From Apodospora peruviana (taxonomy: Eukaryota; Ascomycota; Sordariomycetes; Sordariales; Lasiosphaeriaceae): 64,000 nt of DNA. Of this stretch, positions 43,935-55,154 are shown piece by piece. Made by a program: the position numbers and the translations under genes. The DNA is taken from positions 744,001 to 808,000 of the forward strand of contig JAUEDM010000001.1 in the NCBI GenBank assembly GCA_033439685.1, given 5' to 3'. The notes under the pieces are model-generated. The model was not told where the DNA came from and searched no databases. It saw nothing but the letters and a program-made list of their open reading frames with translations. Numbering within the stretch: the stretch's first letter is position 1; every line of letters starts with the position of its first letter.

Positions 43935-46431
43935 ATGCCAAGAAGGATGGCGATACCGAATCCAAAGAGTCGGATATGGAGGTTACTACTGGTAGGGGCA
44001 GGCCTGGCGGGAAGCGCGTTGGGCATCGATGTTCTTGAGACGGTCGGGTTCAGCAACTGCAACAACACAAACGCAAAAGTCTCGGTGCAAAAGGTCGACA
44101 TCAAGTACAATGCCGACAACAAGACTGTCACCTTCGACGTGGCCGGCACCAGCACGGCGGTCCAGAACGTGACGGCCGTGCTCAACGTCACCGCCTACGG
44201 GCAAAACATCTATTCCAACACGTTCGACCCGTGCTCCCAGGCCACCTTCGTCGAGCAGCTGTGTCCGGTTCCCGTCGGCACTTTTGCGGCTCGCGGCACC
44301 CAAAAGATCCCCGAGGAGTACGCGAGCCTGGTGCCGTCGATAGCGTTCCAGATCCCCGATATTGCGGCCATGGCGACACTCCAGCTCCAATCCAAGGACT
44401 CGGGCGAGAAGGTCGCATGTATTCAGTCGCAGGTGTCCAACGGCAAGACGGCCAGCGTGCCCGCCGTGTCGTACGTCGCTGCCGGCGTCGCGGCGGCCGC
44501 GTTGGTCATGACGGGTGTTTCGGCGGCGGGGGCGGCGTTTGCGGGAGGCAGTGCGGCGGTCGGCGGAGGAGCGGGTACTGCGTCAGGTGGAATGGGCACG
44601 ATCAGCCCTAGCTTCACCGAGGTGTTTGGCTGGTTCCAGGGCATGGCCATGAATGGCATGCTGAGCGTTAACTATCCGCATGTCTACCGGAGCTTCGCCA
44701 AGAACTTTGCTTTTTCGACCGGTCTGGTGCCGTGGAACCAGATGCAGACGTCCATCGACAGCTTTCGTGCGTCTACCGGCGGCAACCTGACCAACAACAG
44801 CGTCGAGTTTCTGCGGAACGCGACTCTGGTGTTTCCCGATGGGTCGTCGGACACGCTCAAGTCCACTGCGCTGGTCAAGCGAGCACTCGAGAACTTTGTG
44901 GTTCTCGCAGTCAGGCAGATCGAGACCAGCGTCAACGAGACAGCTGGTGCAGGCAGTGTGGCGAGCGGAAACCCCGAGAGTATTCGGGTCGCGGTCCAGG
45001 GTATCTCGGCCTACGTCCAGCAGCTGAGCATCCCGTCGGCCAACATGTTCATGACGGTGCTGCTGATCATCGCCATTGTCATTGCTGCGATCGCGGTCGG
45101 CATTCTGCTCATCAAAGTCCTGCTCGAGTTCTGGGCGCTGTTTGGCAGCTTCCCCAAGTCACTGGCCGGGTTCCGGAAGCACTACTGGGGCTCCATCGCG
45201 CGCGCCATCACGAGTTTGATTTTGCTGTTGTACGGTGTCTGGGTTCTCTATTGTGTCTTCCAGTTCACCCAGGGCGACTCGTGGGCGGCCAAGACGCTGG
45301 CCGGCATCACGCTTTTTCTTTTCACTGGTGTACTGGCCTTCTTCTGCTGGAAGATCTGGCGGACGGCGCATCGCCTCAAAACGATGGAGGGCGACATCGG
45401 CGGGCTGTACGAGGACAAGAGCATCTGGGTCAAGTACAGCTTGTTCTACGAGTCGTACCGCCGCGACTACTGGTGGATCTTTGTGCCGACAATTGTGTAC
45501 ATGTTTGCCAAGGGCTGCTGTCTTGCGGCCGCTGATGGTCATGGCATGGTGCAGACGATTGTGCAGCTGATCATCGAGGCGCTGATGCTGGTTTTGTTGT
45601 TGTGGAGCAGGCCGTATGAGCGCAGGTCCGGCAACGTCATCAATATCGTCATCCAGGTCGTGCGCGTGCTGTCGGTGGTCTGCATTCTGGTGTTTGTCGA
45701 GCAGTTTGGCATCGCCCAGACGACGCAGACGGTCACTGGCGTCGTGCTGATCGCTGTACAGTCGGCGCTGACGGGCATTTTGGCTATCTTGATTGCTTGG
45801 AATGCTATCATTGCCTGCTGCAAGCAGAATCCGCATCGCAAGCGGAGGAAGGAGATGGGTATGTTATTCTCCCTTATTATTCCGCCCTTAGAACTCATCA
45901 CTAACTGAATAAACAGAGAAACTCCAACGTGACACCCTCACGCCCCTGGACGCGCGCAATTCTCTCCTCCTCGACCGGCCCAAGACGGTCACCTCGGACG
46001 ACTCCTTCTCCGACACCTTCTCCATCAACAAGACCGGCTTTGCTACTGAGACCAAGGCGATGCCTGCCAGGAGCCCTTCACCCGACCGGTTTCTGTCTGT
46101 CAATTCAGGCGCACCAAATCCGCTGTTTGCGCCCAGCGGTGGTGCGGCTTATCGTCCTTTGACGCCGTCGTCTCCGCTGCCTCCTCCCAGCGCCGGTGGA
46201 ATCAATGCCAGCCGTGAGAATCTTGTACCGATGCGCCAGCCTACGCTTCCAAATGTTGGTGGAGGCGGTTACCAAGGAGCTGGCGGGCCTGGATATCGGG
46301 CCCCGCCTCCTCGGCAGCCGGTATACGGCGGCCAGCAGCAGTCTGGTGGCGGGTACGGGGGCTACGGGGGCGGCGGCGGCGGCGGTGGTGGGCCGTATCG
46401 AGGACCACCACCTGCCAGGGGTGGTTACTGA
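43935..46431 (+). CDS. TRP/FLC-family membrane protein (flavin carrier-like, ML-like domain)
   Basis: Exons 43935-45858 and 45917-46431; intron GTATGT...ACAG; 812 aa. A signal peptide (RIWRLLLVGAGLAGSALG) is followed by an ML-like lipid-binding luminal domain with paired Cys and several N-glycosylation sequons (NVT, NCNNT). An Ala/Gly-rich hydrophobic stretch near residue 180-220 precedes a TRP-like membrane region with about eight further helices, including VLLIIAIVIAAIAVGILLIK, ITSLILLLYGVWVLYCVF and VQLIIEALMLVLLLW. The cytosolic C-terminal tail is disordered and ends in a Gly/Tyr/Pro-rich run (GGYGGYGGGGGG). Yeast Flc proteins act in the ER or Golgi in FAD and heme import and calcium control; the exact substrate here is inferred only. 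A second in-frame ATG four codons on (43947) could be the start. Confidence 0.88.
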
Positions 46432-47669
46432 ATGACACTCGCTGTTCTATGACGAAGTTACACTGCCGGTTTTTTTCTCCTCGGTTTATTTTCTACCATA
46501 TATACCTACTTTATTTCCTTGTCCTTTTGGTTTTCTGTTCTGGGTGTGCGCATTACTTACCAGCGAACATCGATATATCCACACAGGGCAGCTACTGTAT
46601 TTTCTTTTTATCTATTGTATTGGAAACTTGATGACTCAGGTTGGAGAATGGTGAGAGAAGGGGATTGTATTATATCCTGATGGATGACAGGAGAGATATA
46701 AAAATCTGGGAGGATGGGTGTATCTGCACATATAAATGGTGGTTGAAGAAAGACCTGCTCCGGGCTTCTTCTGCCAATGTAAAATAGTCCTGCAACAAAA
46801 AAGAATAAAATTCAGTTAAATATGACCTTTTTTTGTTCTGACGGTCATTATGGTAAGGTTACAGAATCATATTCAGGACTAGGAGGTTTTGTTTGGTGGA
46901 AGGGCTTCCAGGTTGATTATCCAAGGTGAAGTTTGATCTGAGAAAGGTCGTCTAGGGACTCCCAGTTCATTGGCGATTTGAGCCCTGACGAGTAGTGGAA
47001 ATACCTTTTATAGCACGTTCTCAGCACCCGATACCTGCGCCGTTGTGGAAGGAAGGGAGTCTTTGAGCGTGGGGTGATGTGATGGGGTTGAGACTCCTCC
47101 AATGACCTCACAGTATCCGCGGTCCATGGATGGACTTGGCGCGCGTGACTGCATCTCGTCTCCAACGGCGAACTACACCTCCTCGTGATCGTTAAGACTC
47201 CAAAGACGATAATTTTTTTTACATTCTGTCTTACTTTAAGGGGAACGAACGAATAGTTTGAGAACACCGTTGAACTGACGGAAAGAAGAGTACAAAGCAT
47301 TTTTGTCTCGCTAGTTGAGGTACCTCTTTCCTCAGTTGGGGGCTGAAAGAAGACGAAGAGGGGCAGCTTTCATACCCTTTTTAAGATTCATATCCTCGCC
47401 AAGTCCTTTCATTCACTCAATTCAACTGTCGACACTGATAGCGCAGTCAGTTGTGTCAAAAAAGAGCGACTGGCTGGCGGGGAAATGAGTGACTGACGGC
47501 GCGACTGATCTGGGAGTTGGGATATCAGCTTTCTTCCCATCTTGCCTACTCTCACCCACGATACGATACAAAACCACAGACGCAACACGCACCACGCACC
47601 TCATACTACCTATCTTACTCACATAAAAATCACTGGAGGATCAATCAATCGGCAAGGGCAGCCAGCCAA
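46432..47669. other. Intergenic: FLC 3' flank and PPE1 5' region
   Basis: About 1.2 kb with no supported gene. The 3' half contains a CA-rich leader just before 47670. Confidence 0.5.
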
Positions 47670-49270
47670 ATGAGCGATCTACAAAAGAAGTGGGCAAAGG
47701 CAAAACTCAGCAGTGCCATGGCAGCCACCGCGACGGTGTTCAACGAGGCCGATGAGGACACGCTCATGAGCGATGTCCCTACAGATACTACTTCCGCAAC
47801 TGTAGCAGGAGGAGCAGGAGGATTTCCGTTCCCAACCGCCACCAGCAGAAAGAATCTTAGTGTGAGCACCACCGCCGCCGGCGGTGGCATAGGGTTTGGA
47901 GGTTCAATACCGGAACAGGACGACGACTCGTCTTCAGCGTCGTCCATGTCCTCTACCGGGACGGTGATTCCTTCTCCTGGAAGGGCGTTGTTTGCGCGGC
48001 CTATGGGGTGAGCTTATTTTTCTCTCACATTCTTTTTGTTGGGGTCATGTCCATTTGACGCTGGTTGATATAAATATGGAAACAGATTACTAACAATATA
48101 TATGATCTTGGTTGAAGACCATCAGGAGGCCGCTCGCTCGACCCGATCCCCTGGACGACCTACTTTGAGCGTGAGCTCTTCCTCACCACACCGCCCTCAA
48201 CTTCCTCAGAAAACGGCACCGAAACAGAGCAAATCACCCACCACGCCTATCTCACCTCACCCGTCGGCCCTAAAGGTCCGCTCTTCGTGACCCACCACGG
48301 TGCCGGCTCATCCGGCCTCTCCTTTGCCGTCTTGAGTTCCGAAATCCGCAAACGCTTGCCCACGGCAGGCATCCTATCCATAGACGCCCGCGGACATGGG
48401 TCGACTACGACTACCGGCGGGACACCGGGTCCAGTAGACCTAAGTCTCTCGACCCTTTCCACAGACTTGTTTAACGTCATCCAAGCCACTAAAACCGCTA
48501 TGCACTGGCCCGAGTTACCGCCCATTATTCTAGTTGGGCACTCGCTAGGTGGCGCTGTGGTTACCGATCTTGCGCACTCCGGCCGCTTGAGTAGTACTCC
48601 CGGAAACTCCTTTCTGGGATACGCGGTCCTCGATGTGGTGGAAGGGTCGGCGATGGACGCGCTGCAGAGCATGCAGACGTACCTGTCTACGCGGCCGACG
48701 GGGTTTGGATCCCTAAAGGATGGGATTGAGTGGCACGTGAGGTCGAGGACGGTCAAAAACGCAGTTAGTGCGAGGACGAGCGTGCCTGCATTACTGGTTG
48801 ATACTTCTTCCTCTCAGGACAAGGAAGATGAGAAAGGAAATATTGCAAACGGTAGCAATAAGAGTTCGTCGAGACCTTGGCGGTGGCGGACCGATCTAGC
48901 TGCCACGCAACCGTTCTGGGAGGACTGGTTCGTAGGTTTGAGCAAAAAGTTTCTCGAGGCGAAGGGAGGAAAGTTGTTGCTGCTGGCCGGGACGGATCGG
49001 TTGGATACCGAGTTGACGATTGGACAGATGCAAGGTTTGTTCTTTTCTTCATCCTGTCACAAGGCCCTTGTTGAACGTTACTGACTGGACGCGTTGTGAC
49101 TAGGAAAATACGCGCTACAAGTGTTTCCCGAAGCAGGTCATTTTATTCATGAGGACCTACCGGAAAAGACGGCCAACGTGCTGGTGGACTTTTATCGGAG
49201 GAATGATCGGAGTAGTTTGGTCTTGCCGCCAAAGGTGTCGGAGCTGCTTGCGCAGGGGAAGAGAGTATAA
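47670..49270 (+). CDS. PPE1: Protein phosphatase 2A methylesterase PPE1 (PME-1)
   Basis: Alpha/beta hydrolase that removes the C-terminal methyl ester from the PP2A catalytic subunit. Exons 47670-48007, 48118-49034 and 49104-49270; 1,422 nt, 473 aa. Intron 1 has a branch-like TTACTAAC and the acceptor GAAG at 48117; a nearer CAG would break the frame. The disordered N-terminus starts MSDLQKKWAKAKL. Then DPIPWTTYFERELFL, oxyanion region VTHHGAGSSGLSF, ILSIDARGHG, nucleophile elbow VGHSLGGAV (Ser at nt about 48541), and the catalytic His in VFPEAGHFIHED from exon 3. The three-part catalytic layout and length fit the family. An insertion rich in Ser, Asn and Lys lies before the WRTDLAATQPFW block, as in fungal orthologues. 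Confidence 0.94.
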
Positions 49271-49994
49271 CTAAGGTACATACATGCATGCAGACATGGT
49301 ATAGAACTTGGTCTTGGTCTTGCTGGCTTTACCTACGTACATACGTACATATCTAGCTGGTCGTTTGCTTCAGATAGACTGCTGAGCGGTGGTTTCATTG
49401 CATGGCATGGCATGGCATGGTATATACGTTGAAGAGGTGTGGCTCAGCCATATCCACGGGATGATGTAAATAGAACTGCCCCCTTGAAGCCAGAGGCAGC
49501 AGGGAGAGGAGCATTGACTAGGTATGAACCAAGAAGCACATGCAGATGCAATGTGCTATCCGCACATACCATCCACTGCGTCGATGGTATCGAAGAAATA
49601 GAGAACACCAAAACACGCATGGTTGATAATACTAGAAGATATTTAGTGGTCCATCACCCTATGCTATTAAGCCAAGCCGTTCAAACCCGTGGTTATCTAT
49701 GTAGTATATCCGTAACCCCCTTTCCTCGCCAGACCCCAAGCTAACTCCAGCCCAATGAGAAAATGAATGAATGCAAACGAAAGAGGAAAAAAGGTACATA
49801 GCTAGGTATCTAGTAGTTAAGTGGCCGTCTTTTCTCTTCTCTTCTCTTCTTGATCCCAAAAACAAAGGGACACGCAGAGAGCGAGCGATTATATCCAGAC
49901 ATGGATGGGTTGGAGAACACCCTATTTCAACCTCCCTTCTTTCTCTTCCTCTTCTCCTCAAGCAATATATACCCCCGTCATACATATACCGGGG
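49271..49994. other. Intergenic: convergent 3' flanks of PPE1 and SHE3
   Basis: Contains ACATAC/GTACAT tracts near 49277-49355 and a short (GGCAT)n run near 49400-49420. No gene recognised. Confidence 0.55.
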
Positions 49995-51575
49995 CTACTC
50001 CGCCCAAGCAACTTTCTGCTTAACATTCAGCGCCCAGCGCAACTTATCCAAGACCTCCCTCGCCTCACCAAGCAAGCGCTCCTGCTCCCGTTCCCTCCCG
50101 GCCGCTTCACTTTTGATCTCACGCAACGCGTTCTCCTGCTCGGCTTTATACCGCTCAAACTGGCCCGCGATATCATCCTTCTGCTGCCTAAGCTCGCGGA
50201 TATTCTCGTTCTGCTGCTCGCACAGTTCCCTAAGCGTCCCAATCCTATCGTCGTCCTTTTTTCTCTCGACCAACAGATCCTCAATCTCCGTCCGCATCTT
50301 GGTCATCGACCTCTTCACTTCTTCTCCTTGGTCGCGCCAATGACTGCTGATGGCATTATACCTGCCTTCCATTAATGCAGCATGATTCGTCGCCTCCTCG
50401 ACTTTGGTCTTGGCGTCCGATTTCGCCTTCTCCATTTCCTCTTTCCACGTGCGCTCGCGCTCGCCCGCCGTGACGGCTCGCCTCCGTTCCAGCTCGACGG
50501 TCGACTGCAGACTCTCAACTTGGCGCTCTTTGCGTGCCAGCAACGTTTTTGTGACATTCGCTTCGAGCAAGCGGCTCTCGTACTCCGACACGACACGCTC
50601 GAGTTTATCTTCCAATAACCTGGCCGCCTGCTTTGATTCTTCTGCGCGTAAGCGCTCGATCTGGATGTCTCTCTTCAAAGCCTCGTTGTCCGACACCAGC
50701 TTGTTGATCACGCGACCGGTTTTGCCGAGCCCGGCCTTTCCGACTGTCGAGTCCCATGCGCCATTACCGTTTGCGGTTCCGCCGTTCAGTGGGAGGTGTG
50801 TCTCGGTCGCGCTGTGAACAAGTCCGCCACCACCAAAACCACCACCGGGCGGGGGCTCGGTGGTGATATGTAATGATGATGTTGCTGTTGCTGCGCTTAA
50901 GCTGCTGTCTCTTTGGGGAATCTCAACGCTGGGTGACCTTGTAACTGTAGTACCTGAATTCATCCTGCTTGGGAGCTCGAGCATGGGCGATAGCCCATCC
51001 GAATACGCTGACATGCTGTGTTTTAACCTCCCGCCACCGCCTTTGGGTAATGTTCCGTTCTGTTGTGCTGCTGTGTAGTTTTGTGATAGAGACGACGACA
51101 TGCTCGTGTTGCTGTTAACAGAGCTTGAGAACGCAGAATTCCGTGCCGTCGAGTGAGAATATGACATGGTTGTCCCGTCAGTGCTAGAGTCTTCCGAATT
51201 CCTAGGCCGGTTGTCGTCGAAGCTCATGACGGGACGGATTGTCGAGTTCATGCGGGTGGGTAATTGTGAAGAGGTCGTGGGCGTTGGCGGTAAGGCCTTG
51301 CCGGGGAGTCCGCCGGTCGTCGTTGTCCGGGACATGTTTGCAGCGTTTATGGCGCCCTCGGAGGCGAGTGTGAGGGTGGACCGCGGCGACTGCTGCTGCT
51401 GTGGACGGTATGGCCCGGCGGATAGCTTTGTCGGCGTCGTTGATTGCACGGCTGCTGCTGCTGCTAGTCTTGCGGCTTGCGCCGCTTTCGTTGTGGGGGA
51501 GACGGATGCACTGGCTATGTCTTTGATGGGATGGAAAGTTAGCACTTTATTCTGAGCCCGCACTTGTCCACCCAT
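49995..51575 (-). CDS. SHE3: SHE3-family coiled-coil protein (SWI5-dependent HO expression protein 3-like)
   Basis: Open frame of 526 aa from an ATG at 51575 to the stop at 49995. The N-terminal half is Ser/Thr-rich and disordered with poly-Gln/Ala runs. The C-terminal half, from about residue 285, is an almost continuous coiled coil beginning GKTGRVINKLVSDNEALKRD, then ERLRAEESKQAARLLEDKL, SEYESRLLEANVTKTLLARK and EGRYNAISSHWRDQGEEVKR, which match fungal She3-domain proteins. Yeast She3 links She2-bound mRNA to myosin Myo4; in filamentous fungi the role is uncharacterised. The start is uncertain: the first codons (MGGQVRAQNKVLTFHPIKDI) contain a possible GTGCGG donor, a GCTAAC branch and an AAAG acceptor, so the true 5' end may be an upstream exon between 51600 and 52060. 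Confidence 0.78.
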   Translation of the reverse strand: MGGQVRAQNKVLTFHPIKDIASASVSPTTKAAQAARLAAAAAVQSTTPTKLSAGPYRPQQQQSPRSTLTLASEGAINAANMSRTTTTGGLPGKALPPTPTTSSQLPTRMNSTIRPVMSFDDNRPRNSEDSSTDGTTMSYSHSTARNSAFSSSVNSNTSMSSSLSQNYTAAQQNGTLPKGGGGRLKHSMSAYSDGLSPMLELPSRMNSGTTVTRSPSVEIPQRDSSLSAATATSSLHITTEPPPGGGFGGGGLVHSATETHLPLNGGTANGNGAWDSTVGKAGLGKTGRVINKLVSDNEALKRDIQIERLRAEESKQAARLLEDKLERVVSEYESRLLEANVTKTLLARKERQVESLQSTVELERRRAVTAGERERTWKEEMEKAKSDAKTKVEEATNHAALMEGRYNAISSHWRDQGEEVKRSMTKMRTEIEDLLVERKKDDDRIGTLRELCEQQNENIRELRQQKDDIAGQFERYKAEQENALREIKSEAAGREREQERLLGEAREVLDKLRWALNVKQKVAWAE

Positions 51576-53564
51576 ACTCTTTTCCTTTCAAGCTCCCGAT
51601 CTGGAAGAAGAACAAAAGGATTAACGGCAGAGGAGGAGGCAATGGCGCCTCCTACAATCGCGAAGACAAGGCATCCCGGCTACGAAGCTCAGCTGCAAGC
51701 GTGCTACGCGTGGGTGGGCAATTGGAGTGCGGTTGAAGGAAAGGATACATACAGTTCTCGTCGTCTTGGTGTATCGAAAAGCCGGGCTTGTGGTTGTTGG
51801 AATGCGGTCGGGTTTTGACAAGTCGATTGCGCATTTCTCGCCGGGTAAGGATGTCGCGGGAAAGATTGAGTTCGGGTAGGTGGTTTCGATCAAAGACAAC
51901 ACTGTTGTCAGCTGGCGGGTTTTGCTGGCTGGCGCGCGTCTAGCAACAGTTTCACGTTTCGGATGATGCGCTTTTCGTGGAGCAGTCTGGGGAGACCCAA
52001 ACAGATCGGCCCGCGGTGACGACGGTAATGCGTTTTCTTGGTCGCACAGAGGCGGCACTGGCAATTATTTACTGGGTGTACGGGCGTTGCGGTGCCTGTG
52101 CGATAAGATAGGGGATGTTGGTGGCCTCGGCAACGAGACTAACAGATGGACGCGATGATCACTTATTCAACTTTTTGAGTTTGGTGAACTTGCAGGGGGA
52201 GGAAGCAAAACACAACACAGAACACGTTCGTCGATGCAACTTGAGAAGGTTTGGCACACGCGCAGACACACGGTCTTCAAAGATGGTCGACGCGACTATT
52301 ACAGGCCACAGACCATAGGACCCCCCGTGTGTTTGGTCCTCATGGGTAGGTGGGCGGGACGGAATTGCAGCCGACAGCCCTGGACGACTTGACGGCGATG
52401 CTGGGTCTGTTTGCAGGGATCCCACTGCTATAGCAACCGTTTATAACCCGTATCCCAGCCGGACATGCCGCGTTAAGTGGTGGAGGGGTCAAGGATGACG
52501 ATATTTCAAAAAGAACTTCCTCCGTACCTTTCGACCATGCTCACAATTGTTCTCATTCATTCTCTCTTCCCAGAAGTTGCCCGGCAAAGCCAGCCGAACC
52601 AAGATCTGATACCAGGTGTTTTCACAGCAGGTGGGTGGTGGTGGAAACTCCTGCATGAATCCGCAACCACAGCTGAGCGCCGCCACCCAGCATTCTCTCT
52701 GTTATAGGACAGTGGGAAAATATCTGACTGTCAGAGTCACTTCTGGCATGGACAAAGAGCATTTTCGATTTGCTGAGACAGAGAGCCATCTTTCTCTTGT
52801 CCGTCTGCTCGAGGACGGGAGCTAAAATTTTGCGTGGAAGACGGCGAACCAGTCAGCGACCTCGACTCCCTTGGCAATAAAATAAGCTATCTTGGTACCT
52901 GAAGGTATAAAAGATCGTGATAATTCCAGGGAAGATGGGATGAATTCAGCAAAATCTTGAAAAAGAACCACTCGTTCCTGCAAGTTTAATCTCCGTCGCG
53001 CTCCGACCGTGGTTCTGGGAAAATTCTTTCAGGCGAAGGAGAACTTTAGAAAAAATCCCTGTTACTTGCTGTGATCTTTCCAGGAGTTTGGTGGTTGACT
53101 GACTTCGAAAAGGGGTTGCGCGGACAGAACCCCTAAATTCTGCAGAAACATTCACTGTCCTGAAACAAACTCGAGCGCCTTTCTGCAAAGCAGTCGTCTC
53201 TCTTCAACACCTCCTTCAACTCGATCTCGTGTCTCTCTTTTCTTCTTCCCCTATGATCAATCAGGCTGTCTGGCTCATTTGGCATCCCCGGCCAATGATT
53301 TCGACGACGCAATTTGCTGCTTAATGCCGCGCCTGGTGGTGTTCGCTAGCTGCCTGTAGAGTCAAATCTTAGTGTATAGGGCAAGAGAGATATATTTCTT
53401 TACCGCGTCGTCTCGTCTGACGCGAAATTCCTTTTACGCGTTACGTACGTATAGTTTCTCAGACTAACACCAAGCACTTCTAACATTGATTGGTATCCTA
53501 TTATGGGATTGCTCGATCATAATTACTGGTATCAGGACGAAGGACCGCGCATGAGATGGATTTA
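51576..53564. other. Intergenic, possibly with an unassigned 5' exon of the SHE3-like gene
   Basis: A minus-strand open frame at about 51621-52064 has no ATG and follows an in-frame stop, so it could be a 5' exon or chance. The rest (52100-53560) holds no recognised gene or RNA. Confidence 0.4.
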
Positions 53565-53741
53565 GCACTGCATTTTCAGTCCCCAGCGGCTTAAGTTGGA
53601 TTCCTCGAGTCTGCCGGGCACTGCCATTTTAGTCCCGAACGAGGTGTTCAGTGTCACAATCATTGGAGGTCATGCTCAGGAACACAGACTCATGTTCTCA
53701 GGAACACAGCACTGCTGTTTTAGCCCCTAGCGAGGGTCCAA
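53565..53741 (+). repeat. Cluster of the dispersed ~33-bp motif (plus orientation, three copies)
   Basis: Copies at about 53565-53595, 53618-53651 and 53709-53741, each starting GCACTG and carrying TTTTAGYCCC or TTTCAGTCCC, with GAGG-TTCA or GAGGGTCCAAG ends. A short direct duplication (CTCAGGAACACAG) sits between the last two. The array ends about 105 bp before the tRNA-Ile at 53847. Confidence 0.85.
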
Positions 53742-53846
53742 GAAACGACGGGAGAGTTGAAAGAGTGACAAGCTTACAATCCACAAGCGAGCTGCAACTC
53801 TTTAGGCCTTACTTCCAGAAGTAATATACAATCACACAAAAGATAA

Positions 53847-53942
53847 GCCCGATTAGCTCAGCTGGTTAGAGCGTCGTACTAATAGAATCTCGGTTCTATC
53901 AAGTCCATGCGAAGGTCAACAGTTCAATCCTGTTATTGGGCA
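53847..53942 (+). tRNA. tRNA-Ile(AAT) with a 22-nt intron
   Basis: Cloverleaf: acceptor GCCCGAT/ATTGGGC, D-arm GCTCAGCTGGTTAGAGC, anticodon stem TCGTA/TGCGA, AAT anticodon, T-arm AACAGTTCAATCCTGTT, discriminator A. The 22-nt intron follows position 37. The mature sequence is identical to the gene at 32661-32759; the introns differ. A TTTTT terminator lies 7 bp downstream. Confidence 0.96.
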
Positions 53943-54237
53943 CATCACTTTTTCCTTTTGTCTTTCTATCTTAACATATAATGGGCGTCCATCATCAGTT
54001 TTCTTTTTGCCCTTTCCATATATTAAATTTCTCAAGAAGCTTGTTATCTAGGCAGGCAGAAGTTCAGGTGCTAGCTTGGTAGCTTGTTCTCCACCTGCAA
54101 GCAACTCGAACTCTTTTCTTTTCAACCCATACGTACCCACCACACCACGACCCTCTCACTCGCATCCACCAAACCCATTCAGCAAAACTCCACAACAAGA
54201 GACACATACCCACGATCAATAACTCAAGAAAACAAAA

Positions 54238-54328
54238 GCGGGTTTAGCTCAGTTGGGAGAGCGTCAGACTGAAGTCCACTTCTGTTCGAATAATCTGAAG
54301 GTCATGTGTTCGATCCACATAAACCGCA
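54238..54328 (+). tRNA. tRNA-Phe(GAA) with an 18-nt intron
   Basis: Acceptor GCGGGTT pairs with AAACCGC (one mismatch), D-arm GCTCAGTTGGGAGAGC, anticodon stem TCAGA/TCTGA, loop CTGAAGA with GAA anticodon, T-arm ATGTGTTCGATCCACAT. The intron after position 37 is 18 nt; the mature length is 73 nt. It lies 295 bp after the tRNA-Ile gene. Confidence 0.95.
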
Positions 54329-55154
54329 TTGTGATCCATCCATCCATCCTATCTAGATTCTCCTCATATGTTGAGTTGGGATTGGAGTTGATTGAACCTT
54401 TTTGATGAAATTACCCCCAATACCTTAGGTTGAGATGTATGTATGGGAAGATAGACAAGAGAGCCTTTGACGGCTTTTTTACTGGTGAAGTTCGACTGAC
54501 TACTGCCCTGGTTATCTTCCACTGATCGTAGGGGGTGTTCTCGGGTTTAACTGCTGAGATATTAGAAGTGAAGACTTTTTTCGTCCCTGATGATCTTGGT
54601 CCTCGGACAGAGTAAGAAGCAGTCTGTTTGCTAATGCTGTTCGACGGTTTGAAATGGGCTATCTGTGATATTATCAGTCTATAAGCAGATCGAGTTAGGT
54701 TCCTTTCGCGTTCATCAAATGTATTTAAACAGATGGTATCTATCATTCATAGATGTTAGTGATAACGACCGTTATCACGTTTGCTTTTCTCCCTACCAAC
54801 CTAAAAGGTAAATGATCAACGACGTTGAAGAAGTGTAAACGACAGTAGGGAGCACCTTGCTCACCGATACCTACATTACGGGCTCACTCCCTACCTATGC
54901 TATGCGTTGTTCATGATATATATTCATTCGCATTTCCCTCCCCCCTTGAATACCATTATCTTATCTCACTACCAGACCCGGGATCCGACTCTTTGAACCA
55001 AGAGAACGCTGTCTCCGTACCAAGCCAAGCAGGGTATATGTAATATATATGCAAATAACTCCAACCGTTCTATTTTGTGGTATCAAGTTCTAGCAACAGA
55101 AGGAACGATAAGGCGGCTGGACAGTTTAAACAGTAGCAGCAGCGGAAGCACCTA
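54329..55154. other. Intergenic: DUS2 3' flank
   Basis: No gene recognised; the minus-strand frame at 54411-54746 lacks family resemblance. The part near 55050 is AT-rich, suited to polyadenylation of the minus-strand DUS2 gene. Confidence 0.5.

Noticed and set aside
44732..45535. 267-codon plus-strand frame within the FLC gene
   Set aside because: Out-of-frame shadow of the membrane protein; His/Arg/Gln-rich with no domain.
52946..53188. 80-codon minus-strand frame
   Set aside because: No ATG-supported gene structure or conserved sequence; length expected by chance.
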